Below the pieces are notes generated by a model. The model did not search any database. It was not told the origin of the DNA and saw only the letters and a list, made by a program, of their open reading frames with translations. DNA of 7,047 nt, from the NCBI GenBank assembly GCA_018645535.1, contig JABGWN010000075.1, forward strand, positions 1 through 7,047. Reading direction: 5' to 3'. Position numbers and translations under genes: made by a program. Source of the DNA: Methanobacteriota archaeon (GTDB taxonomy: Archaea > Thermoplasmatota > Poseidoniia > Poseidoniales > Poseidoniaceae). Below, one piece after another: positions 1-5,372 of the stretch. The first letter of the stretch is position 1, and each line of letters begins with the position of its first letter.

Positions 1-1
1 A

Positions 2-268
2 GCAAAGCGAATTGGTCTTGTGAATCATGTTACTGAGCCTGAAGAGTTGAACCAACGAGTGATGGCTATGGCTTCGTTAATTGCCACAAAGTCAAGCAAC
101 ACACTTCGAGTTGCTAAGGAAACTCTGCGGTCTGCTTTGGATGAAGGATTAACACAAGGCGTTGCTACAGAAGCGAAAGCATTTGCAAATCTATTCGATA
201 CGGAAGATAAGGAAATTGGTGTTAAAGCATTCCTCAACCGGGAAAAGGCTGAATGGAAACACCGTTGA
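2..268 (+). CDS. Enoyl-CoA hydratase/isomerase (crotonase) family protein, C-terminal fragment
   Basis: This is the last 88 codons of a gene that begins outside the left edge. The frame is open from base 2 and reads A-K-R-I-G-L-V-N-H-V, the typical 'A..IGLVN.VV' turn that follows the crotonase core. After it come the family's C-terminal helices: a 'KS..TLR.AKE' helix, then 'EA.AFA.LF.TED', then a segment ending near 'AFL..EKAEWK'. Those helices normally close the acyl-CoA site and support trimerisation. Family knowledge: crotonases hydrate trans-2-enoyl-CoA or catalyse related CoA-ester reactions in the cytosol. The catalytic glutamates and oxyanion hole lie in the missing part, so the exact reaction cannot be told. 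The GTG at 20 is an internal valine codon, not a start. The TGA stop directly abuts the stop of the convergent protease gene. Family assignment is secure; substrate is unknown. Confidence 0.88.
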   Translation, partial: AKRIGLVNHVTEPEELNQRVMAMASLIATKSSNTLRVAKETLRSALDEGLTQGVATEAKAFANLFDTEDKEIGVKAFLNREKAEWKHR

Positions 269-979
269 TTAGAATCCTACAATCATCTGCCAAGCGATTG
301 CAAATACAGCTACATCAGCGATTGCATGTGCAACCCAAGCCACCCATATACTTCGATATTCGATGTATATCCAAGAAAATATTACGCCTCCAATAAAGAC
401 GCCAGTTGATGCTAGGAAATTCCCCAGTGGGTCGATAAAGAACGCTAATGCGATGGTGTGATGCAGTGTGAAGACACCTGCTGAAAGAAGAATAGGTAAC
501 CATTTTCCTGAAACGAGTTGTTCTATTTTGGATGTGATAAACCATCGGAAGACGAACTCTTCCAAAACTGAATTTATGAATACCCAAAATAGGATAGCAA
601 GCATAAGTTTCCATGGCGTTGTCAAACCAAAAGGATCAAGAATTTCGATTAGGTCTTCGTTACTCAACAATGTGTCTCCAATAATGAAATATGCAAGCAT
701 GATTACAACTGCCATTACAATTCCTAAACCTGCAGAGACAGCCCATCCTCCATTCAAAGCTGGTGAACGGGAAAAGCCGTTTTTATCAATCCGTAAATGC
801 CAAAATGCTGGTAAGCCAAATATCCATAATTTGGTAAAAACAAACACAATAATTGCCAATACACCTGCTTTGAAGGCAAATCCTGTTACAACTGAAACGG
901 TCGGGGCGATACCAACGAGAAGTAATCCAAGCAATGCAAGGTTCTTTTGTTGGCTCGAATCATAGGATTGAGAATGCAT
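269..979 (-). CDS. CPBP-family intramembrane glutamic-type protease (CAAX protease / Abi-like)
   Basis: A 236-residue multi-pass membrane protein with the three CPBP signature motifs. With Met at 979 as residue 1 these are EExxxR (E140, E141, R145; 'EEFVFRW'), FxxxH (F170 to H174; 'FTLHH') and HxxxD (H218 to D222; 'HAIAD'). They lie in hydrophobic helices and are expected to form the active site within the membrane. Several further hydrophobic segments precede them, at about 14-33, 36-56, 80-100 and 125-140. Family knowledge: members include Rce1-like prenyl-CAAX proteases, bacteriocin-processing and immunity proteins, and many of unknown substrate. Rce1-type farnesyl-protein processing is not implied here. 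It is the last gene of a minus-strand cluster, 13 bp after the unrecognised membrane protein, so co-transcription is likely. An alternative ATG at 1000 would add seven residues and overlap the upstream gene by 8 bp; the 979 start has a much better Shine-Dalgarno sequence. The TAA stop abuts the convergent crotonase stop. Confidence 0.88.
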   Translation of the reverse strand: MHSQSYDSSQQKNLALLGLLLVGIAPTVSVVTGFAFKAGVLAIIVFVFTKLWIFGLPAFWHLRIDKNGFSRSPALNGGWAVSAGLGIVMAVVIMLAYFIIGDTLLSNEDLIEILDPFGLTTPWKLMLAILFWVFINSVLEEFVFRWFITSKIEQLVSGKWLPILLSAGVFTLHHTIALAFFIDPLGNFLASTGVFIGGVIFSWIYIEYRSIWVAWVAHAIADVAVFAIAWQMIVGF

Positions 980-987
980 GAGGCAAA

Positions 988-993
988 CTCCTT
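988..993 (-). promoter_or_regulatory. Shine-Dalgarno sequence choosing the start of the CPBP protease
   Basis: Read on the minus strand, AAGGAG lies eight bases before the ATG at 979-977 and overlaps the last base of the preceding gene's TGA stop. That placement suggests translational coupling. The upstream in-frame ATG at 1000-998 lies inside the preceding gene and has no comparable motif in front of it. The longer start therefore looks less likely. Confidence 0.6.
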
Positions 994-1886
994 CACTCAT
1001 TCATCTCTTCTTTCAATGCTGCCAAGGCACCTGAAGGGCCAGGAAGAGGCAGCGGCAATGGGTTACCATCTGAGCCCATTAATGGAGGAAGTTCAAGTGG
1101 GTCTTTTTCCAAGACCTTCTCAGTAGTGATTACCGCTTCAAAGCCTGAATCAAGCGGAGAACGGTATTTGAGAACACGCTGATCATCGATACGGATGAAT
1201 GTTGCACCATAGATATGTCCTGCTTCGGGCTGAGCAGGTTCATCGAGAACAGCTAATCCATGCCCTTCCTTTTGAAGAATCTCCACTAGGTCTTCTCGTA
1301 CAACGTGTTCTTCCCACATTCTTGCGCTGGAAGCTCGGATATCAGCCATCTGAGAACGACGTCGGGCTTCGATTCGTTGCCGAATCTCACTGTGCCTTGA
1401 TGCTCTTTCGGCAACAGTCGCTTGAATATCTGCTTCCTCAACTGATTCTGGACTCACCTCAACCACGTATTCATCAGCAACGTGGATTGCCTCGACTGTT
1501 ACGACTGGAAGTTCAACTTCGATCTTGTCACTGGTTGTAGCCATTGCCGCTCGTTGGGCTTCTTGCGCTGAACGTATCTTCGCTGCTTTCCGCTCCTTGA
1601 GCGTCATTTTGTCAGGAAGAGGGGTTTCTACAATCGGTTCTGAATCTTCTGCTTGAACTTCTGAAGAAGCCGTTTCGGTTGCAACAGCAGATTCCTTTGA
1701 TTGTACTTGCTTAGCTTCTGGCATAACGAACTTTGGTTGCCCAGAGAAAATGAATGTAAAACCAAGAACAAGCATGACTCCTATTGTCGCATATTGTTCT
1801 TGTTCGGCCAACTCTCCCGCCATCGCGAGATAGAAAACCAATACTGCCACAAACGCAAATGCGATTGTATTGCGAAGGAATCCCAT
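993..1886 (-). CDS. Unrecognised membrane-anchored protein with helical charged middle and small C-terminal domain
   Basis: I do not recognise a family. The 297-residue product (Met at 1886) starts with two hydrophobic segments, about residues 6-24 and 34-50, joined by a short acidic loop. An acidic Ser/Glu/Ala-rich linker follows (about 55-93), then a Lys/Arg/Ala-rich stretch (94-117) and another acidic stretch (120-155). Next is a strongly charged, probably helical segment (157-207) with Arg clusters such as 'RQRIEARRR'. A compact segment of mixed strand and helix character spans about 208-265, and a Pro/Leu-rich tail near 266-285 precedes a short terminal helix. The hairpin plus charged body suggests an inner-membrane anchor with a cytoplasmic domain; this is inference. 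A TTG at 1895 is an alternative start, but only three bases separate it from GGAG (1899-1902), whereas the ATG sits 12 bases away. It lies between rdgB (29 bp upstream) and the CPBP protease (13 bp downstream), probably in one transcript. Confidence 0.72.
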   Translation of the reverse strand: MGFLRNTIAFAFVAVLVFYLAMAGELAEQEQYATIGVMLVLGFTFIFSGQPKFVMPEAKQVQSKESAVATETASSEVQAEDSEPIVETPLPDKMTLKERKAAKIRSAQEAQRAAMATTSDKIEVELPVVTVEAIHVADEYVVEVSPESVEEADIQATVAERASRHSEIRQRIEARRRSQMADIRASSARMWEEHVVREDLVEILQKEGHGLAVLDEPAQPEAGHIYGATFIRIDDQRVLKYRSPLDSGFEAVITTEKVLEKDPLELPPLMGSDGNPLPLPLPGPSGALAALKEEMNE

Positions 1887-1915
1887 GCCTATCAAACACT
1901 CCAGTCGCTTCGTGC

Positions 1916-2536
1916 TTAAGACGATGATGCCGGCTTTGATTCGTTCAGAATTTGAATCAAACCATCCAATGCTTTTCGTCTATGACTAAACATTTCCTTC
2001 TCTTTCAGGTCAATATCAGCAAACGTATTTCCATCAGTAGAATATTCTCTTCCATCAGTTTGAATTGGATGTGGGATGAACACAGGATCGAATCCAAAAC
2101 CATCAATACCGCTTGCTTGCATTGCAATTTCTCCGTTGCAAATTCCTCTGGAAACATGAACTTCTCCGTCCAACCATAAGGCTGCAACAGCATGGAAGGC
2201 TCCACTACGTTGAGTTGAATCTTTGAGAAGATTGAGTAATCCATTGAAACCTATTGTTTTCAGAGCATAAGCAGAATAGACGCCAGGGAATCCATCCAGT
2301 GAATCAACGAATAATCCAGCATCCTCAACGAGTAAAGCATCATGTGGTGAAGGAAGATGGGGGATCGCTTGTTCAATCTTTGACCGAGCCACGTCTTCCA
2401 AATCATCTGCTTGAGGCTCAGTTATCTCGACACCTTCAACCTGTAATTGAACCACATCAAAGCCAAGTGGTTGCAAAGCATGCTTTGCTTCTCGTACCTT
2501 TCCGGAGTTCCCAGTCATGAACCATACCCTGCGCAT
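1916..2536 (-). CDS. rdgB: XTP/dITP diphosphatase (RdgB/HAM1 family), non-canonical purine NTP pyrophosphatase
   Basis: Hydrolyses XTP, ITP and dITP to the monophosphate and pyrophosphate, keeping deaminated purines out of DNA and RNA; a cytosolic dimer in studied members. The 206-residue length is normal. Family motifs appear in order: the nucleotide-binding TGNSGK at 8-13, the acidic EDAG at 71-74 (Asp72 in the position of the catalytic/metal-binding Asp), GFPGVYSA at 82-89, the purine-specificity loop GFGFDPVF at 146-153, and FSHRRKAL at 183-190. The ATG at 2536 places TGNxGK at the usual distance from the N-terminus. A GGTGA sequence lies about 12 bases upstream, a weak and rather distant ribosome-binding site. 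It is the first gene of a minus-strand cluster with the unrecognised membrane protein and CPBP protease downstream, and is divergent from crcB across 84 bp. The last residues, KPASSS, look like a disordered tail. Confidence 0.95.
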   Translation of the reverse strand: MRRVWFMTGNSGKVREAKHALQPLGFDVVQLQVEGVEITEPQADDLEDVARSKIEQAIPHLPSPHDALLVEDAGLFVDSLDGFPGVYSAYALKTIGFNGLLNLLKDSTQRSGAFHAVAALWLDGEVHVSRGICNGEIAMQASGIDGFGFDPVFIPHPIQTDGREYSTDGNTFADIDLKEKEMFSHRRKALDGLIQILNESKPASSS

Positions 2537-2620
2537 GGCCTTGCCACATCACCCCCAATTCATGGCTTTTCGGATTGAATCAGGCACGATGTTGAAGAGT
2601 GGCAGGCCTTAGGTTCATCT
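2537..2620. promoter_or_regulatory. Divergent rdgB/crcB spacer with imperfect inverted repeat
   Basis: This 84-bp spacer must hold the start signals for both divergent genes. An imperfect inverted repeat is visible: ggccttgcca at 2537-2546, directly next to the rdgB ATG, and tggcaggcc at 2600-2608, twelve bases before the crcB start. The arms match except for one missing base. No clear TATA box or BRE could be picked out on either strand, and no fluoride-riboswitch aptamer was recognised. The repeat could be a regulator site, an RNA hairpin in either leader, or chance. Confidence 0.35.
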
Positions 2621-2998
2621 GTGTTGCAACAGATTGGTTTGGTCGCGCTGGGTGGAGGAATTGGAGCAGCAATGCGTTACTTGACTTCGGAATGGCTTGC
2701 AACCGATGGTTTTCCTTGGGCCACCTTTGTTGTCAACCTCGTAGGATCCCTTTTACTCGGGGCCATAGCTGTCGCTCTTGCAGAACATGTCGTCTCTCAA
2801 AACGTGGCACTTCTCCTTGGAACAGGTCTTCTTGGAGGGTTGACTACAATGTCTACATTTTCAGTTGAAACAATTCGTATGTTCGATGAACAGCAAAGCG
2901 GTTTAGCCTTTACTTACGTAGGATTAACTATGCTCCTCTGCCCATTAATGGCCTTGATTGGGTGGAGACTCTGCACAGCAATTACAACCTCATCCTGA
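2621..2998 (+). CDS. crcB: CrcB/Fluc fluoride ion channel
   Basis: Small membrane channel that lets cytoplasmic fluoride leave the cell, protecting enzymes such as enolase and pyrophosphatase. The 125-residue length and four hydrophobic segments (about 3-20, 34-54, 62-82 and 95-118) fit the family. Motifs seen: GGGIGAAMRY at 11-20 (Arg19), PWATFVVNLVGSLLLG at 32-47 with the conserved pore Asn39, and GGLTTMSTFSVE at 72-83, which forms the broken helix carrying the central Na+ site and the pore-lining Phe box. The first Phe of the usual TTFSTF is Met77 here. Only one copy is present, so a dual-topology homodimer is expected, as in single-gene Fluc systems. The start is GTG at 2621, with an in-frame TTG immediately after it; a weak AGG lies seven bases upstream. 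It is divergent from rdgB and 33 bp ahead of the bacterioferritin-like gene, possibly co-transcribed with it. Confidence 0.93.
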   Translation: MLQQIGLVALGGGIGAAMRYLTSEWLATDGFPWATFVVNLVGSLLLGAIAVALAEHVVSQNVALLLGTGLLGGLTTMSTFSVETIRMFDEQQSGLAFTYVGLTMLLCPLMALIGWRLCTAITTSS

Positions 2999-3016
2999 CC
3001 TTTAAGAAGAAGAAGC

Positions 3017-3022
3017 GAGAGG
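3017..3022 (+). promoter_or_regulatory. Shine-Dalgarno sequence of the bacterioferritin-like gene
   Basis: GAGAGG sits nine bases before the ATG at 3032 in a purine-rich 33-bp spacer after crcB. It supports this start and permits translation from a transcript shared with crcB. Confidence 0.5.
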
Positions 3023-3031
3023 ATGCATTAG

Positions 3032-3448
3032 ATGTCCACCGTACTGATTGAAAAATTGAACCAAGCACTTGGCTGGGAACTACGAGCGATTAACATGTAT
3101 GCTCACTATGCAGTATACATCCGAGGTATTCACAGACTCCAATTGGAACCTCACTTTACCTCTGAAGCAACTGAATCAATGACGCACTCAAACATTGTGC
3201 GTTCTGCTATTGTAAAACTTGGCGGTGTTGCAGTCACTGAGCGAAATCAGACCTCGATTCGCCATACCACCTCCTACCTCGAAATGCTTGCAGAATCCCT
3301 GATTACAGAGACAAAAGCGGCTGAGGTCTATGGTGAATTGATTTCACTAATCGAAGAAGAAGGAGATGCTGATTTGTACGATGCTATCGAACAAATCTAT
3401 CTTGCTGAAATTCGAAGCGTTGAGGAACTTCGCAGACTTGCTGAATGA
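3032..3448 (+). CDS. Bacterioferritin-like four-helix protein with incomplete di-iron site
   Basis: The N-terminus (LNQALGWELRAINMYAHYA, from residue 9) closely matches helix A of bacterioferritin, and an ungapped by-eye alignment holds in each of the four helices. Bacterioferritins oxidise and store iron and may bind haem between subunits. Of the six di-iron ligands of E. coli Bfr (E18, E51, H54, E94, E127, H130), four are kept here as E16, H52, E93 and E126. The bridging E51 is replaced by Ser49, and H130 by Ser129. The haem-ligand position Met52 is kept as Met50. At 138 residues it is about 20 shorter than Bfr and stops just after helix D, so the fifth helix lining the four-fold pore appears absent. 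Normal ferroxidase activity and a normal 24-subunit cage are therefore doubtful; this is inference. It lies 33 bp after crcB, and its TGA abuts the nadA stop. A related ferritin-like subgroup of other function is possible. Confidence 0.78.
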   Translation: MSTVLIEKLNQALGWELRAINMYAHYAVYIRGIHRLQLEPHFTSEATESMTHSNIVRSAIVKLGGVAVTERNQTSIRHTTSYLEMLAESLITETKAAEVYGELISLIEEEGDADLYDAIEQIYLAEIRSVEELRRLAE

Positions 3449-4603
3449 TTAAGCTAGGATGTCCAACATTCGCTCAAGGGCGAGAAGCGATCCTTCTTGC
3501 ACGTCTTGTGGCACACTAATTTGATTGTGAATTTCTCCGTCAACCAATCGTTCCAATAAATCCATGAGATATGCAGGATGAATCATGTACATCGTTGAGC
3601 ACGGACATATCTCTGGATCGAGGCATTCAATGTGTTTGTCAGGATGTTGGTCTGCCAGCCGAGCAACCATGTTGATTTCAGTTCCAACAGCCACCTTGGC
3701 TCCTTTTTCAAGACCGGCTACATAATTCAAAATGAATTGAGTTGATCCGTTGGCATCAGAGACCTCGACGGTTTCTTTTGGACATTCAGGATGGACAACA
3801 ACAACACCATCAGGATGACGTTGACGGAAATCTACAATTTGAGATGGCTTGAATCGCTTATGGACTGAACAGAATCCATGCCAAAGAATGATACGAGCTG
3901 ATGAAAGGTCTGAACTTGCACCAGCACCTGGCGTCCATGTTGGCATTTGAGATTCTTCGATGCCCATTGAAATTCCAGTGTTTCTACCAAGATGTTGATC
4001 AGGGAAAAACAGGACTGCTCCCTTCGGACCTGCTCGTTCAAACGCCCATTCTAAAACACCAGTTGCGTTTGATGAGGTGCATACTACACCTCCATGGCGG
4101 CCAACAAAATCCTTCAAATCCGCACTGCTGTTCATGTAGGTGACAGGAACAAGGTATGATTCGCCCTCTTCTGCAACAGATGCTGGGTCATCACGGTGTA
4201 TTGGGTCTTTCAAATCTGTAGAGGAAAGCATCTCATCCCACGCTTGTTCAACATCAACAAGTGTCGCCATGTCGGCCATTGAACAACCAGCCCGTATGTT
4301 TGGAAGCATGACTATTTGATCAGACGACGTCAGTATATCCGCCGACTCTGCCATGAAGTGGACGCCACAGAAAATGATGTACTTCGCGTCTGAATCTGCT
4401 GCTTTTTGACTAAGCATAAATGAGTCTCCAAGGAAGTCAGCATGCATCACAATACTGTCGCGTTGGTAATGGTGTCCAAGGATCAACAAGTCATCGCTCA
4501 ACTGTTTCTTTAGTTCAGCAATCCTTTCAGCAATTACTTGATCTTCAGGAGACATCGAAGTTGAGGAGAAGTCAACTGCGCACATAGCCAAGGAGATCGA
4601 CAT
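3449..4603 (-). CDS. nadA: Quinolinate synthase (NadA), [4Fe-4S] enzyme of de novo NAD synthesis
   Basis: Condenses iminoaspartate with dihydroxyacetone phosphate to give quinolinate, the precursor of NAD. The 384-residue product matches the long, Bacillus-type NadA rather than the roughly 300-residue short form. Seen, numbered from Met at 4603: LGHHYQRD (42-49) near the start, FCGVHFMAE (78-86), MLPNIRAGCSM with cluster Cys107, the second cluster Cys245 in WHGFCSVHKRF, VVHPECP (269-275), GSTQFI (286-291), GTEINMV (307-313), and the last cluster Cys333 in the CPC motif near the C-terminus. The extra segment at about 125-225 is what makes the long form. No partner for iminoaspartate (NadB or aspartate dehydrogenase) and no NadC is in the window. 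A GTG at 4621 would add six residues, but the ATG has a GGGAAGG nine bases upstream (4613-4619). The gene is divergent from bud32 and convergent with the bacterioferritin-like gene. Confidence 0.95.
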   Translation of the reverse strand: MSISLAMCAVDFSSTSMSPEDQVIAERIAELKKQLSDDLLILGHHYQRDSIVMHADFLGDSFMLSQKAADSDAKYIIFCGVHFMAESADILTSSDQIVMLPNIRAGCSMADMATLVDVEQAWDEMLSSTDLKDPIHRDDPASVAEEGESYLVPVTYMNSSADLKDFVGRHGGVVCTSSNATGVLEWAFERAGPKGAVLFFPDQHLGRNTGISMGIEESQMPTWTPGAGASSDLSSARIILWHGFCSVHKRFKPSQIVDFRQRHPDGVVVVHPECPKETVEVSDANGSTQFILNYVAGLEKGAKVAVGTEINMVARLADQHPDKHIECLDPEICPCSTMYMIHPAYLMDLLERLVDGEIHNQISVPQDVQEGSLLALERMLDILA

Positions 4604-4688
4604 GGTGTTCAACCTTCCCACATCGCTGAGTGATTTGAACCCTGTGCAAACGCTGAACTTATCATAACGAGCGGTTTAGGTCAGAGTA
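4604..4688. promoter_or_regulatory. Divergent nadA/bud32 spacer with a TATA-like element
   Basis: The AT-rich TTATCATAA at 4659-4667 is the only TATA-like stretch in this 85-bp spacer. Its centre is about 26 bases before the bud32 ATG at 4689, the usual archaeal TATA-to-start-site distance, so bud32 could have a leaderless or near-leaderless mRNA. Read on the other strand the same bases give TTATGATAA. That would place a nadA transcript start near 4637 and leave a leader of roughly 34 bases containing the nadA Shine-Dalgarno GGGAAGG (4613-4619). An AGGT seven bases before the bud32 ATG is an alternative translation signal. One element serving both genes is inference from spacing only. Confidence 0.4.
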
Positions 4689-5372
4689 ATGGTCTTCATC
4701 GACGAACAGCGTCTTCACCTCGGAGCAGAGGCAGAAGTGTGGCGAGGTTCATGGATGGGGCAATCGGCAATTCGTAAACAGCGACGAAACCGAACATGGA
4801 GACATCCTGATCTTGACGATCGACTAGGGCGAAGAAGGATGATTGCTGAAGCAAGATTGTTGGTTCGATTGTATCGCAGTGGGTTGAATGTCCCATTGTT
4901 GCTGGATTGTGATATGTTTGATCAACAATTGGTCATGAGTTATGTCCAAGGTAAACCGCTGATTGAAATTCTCAATGACACCTCAATACCAGACGATGAG
5001 GTCATGGAGATTTTGAAGAATACGGGCCAAAGTATTCGTATGCTTCACCGACAAGCAGTCGTTCATGGAGATTTATCGACAAATAACATCATCATAACAT
5101 CTGAAAACGAAGCAGTGCTCATCGATTTTGGACTTGCTCGAATTGAATATGAAACGGAATTATTCGGTATAGACCTTCACGTTCTTTTTGAAATTCTTGG
5201 CGCATCCCACCCACACAGAAAGGATGCCATCGAGGCTGTCCTCGAAGGCTATGCGGCTTGCGAAGAAATATATGGCCCAGCAGAGAACACGCCAGGTGGC
5301 CAACCTGTCGGTATGCAAGCCGTGCTGGAACGATTCAACCTCATTCGGACTCGTGTCCGATATCATGGTTGA
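4689..5372 (+). CDS. bud32: Bud32/PRPK-type atypical kinase/ATPase of the KEOPS complex
   Basis: Small RIO-like kinase that works with Kae1 in the KEOPS complex, which installs the t6A modification on ANN-decoding tRNAs. The 227-residue length is typical of a stand-alone Bud32. Seen: a reduced nucleotide loop (LGAEAEVW, 11-18), Lys30 in the AIRK strand, the Bud32-typical basic segment 'NRTWRHPDLD' (34-43) followed by an Arg-rich helix, the alphaC Glu54, the hinge YVQGKPL (85-91), the catalytic loop HGDLSTNN (126-133, Asp128 and Asn133), and the metal-binding DFG at 146-148. The tail RTRVRYHG resembles the basic C-terminus involved in Bud32 activity and tRNA contact. Many euryarchaea encode a Kae1-Bud32 fusion; here no Kae1 domain is attached and the ATG at 4689 fits a complete Bud32. 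The region after DFG (YETELFGIDLHVL) departs from the usual 'DKAVDLYVL'. The last 32 bp overlap the convergent PAP2 gene. Confidence 0.93.
   Translation: MVFIDEQRLHLGAEAEVWRGSWMGQSAIRKQRRNRTWRHPDLDDRLGRRRMIAEARLLVRLYRSGLNVPLLLDCDMFDQQLVMSYVQGKPLIEILNDTSIPDDEVMEILKNTGQSIRMLHRQAVVHGDLSTNNIIITSENEAVLIDFGLARIEYETELFGIDLHVLFEILGASHPHRKDAIEAVLEGYAACEEIYGPAENTPGGQPVGMQAVLERFNLIRTRVRYHG

Noticed and set aside
20..268. GTG at 20 as the start of a small complete gene
   Set aside because: Codons 2-19 in the same frame encode AKRIGL, which continues the conserved crotonase motif, so this is the interior of a truncated gene.
468..965. 165-codon plus-strand open frame opposite the CPBP protease
   Set aside because: It is antisense to a gene with clear family motifs, and its translation shows no recognisable domain or membrane pattern.
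1199..1540. 113-codon plus-strand open frame opposite the unrecognised membrane protein
   Set aside because: The minus-strand frame is longer, begins with a good membrane hairpin and fits the operon spacing. The plus frame looks like a shadow.
269..2536. rdgB, membrane protein and CPBP protease as an abortive-infection defence module
   Set aside because: CPBP proteins are sometimes called Abi, but rdgB is a housekeeping gene and there is no toxin, nuclease, sensor or mobile-element context.
2537..2620. Possible fluoride riboswitch ahead of crcB
   Set aside because: The spacer has isolated GATG-like strings, and a GGTGATG on the rdgB strand, but not the paired elements or pseudoknot-forming parts of the crcB aptamer in the correct orientation.
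3449..4603. Truncated or fused NadA because of length above 300 residues
   Set aside because: The extra segment corresponds to the known long form of NadA, and all three cluster cysteines are present in their usual contexts.
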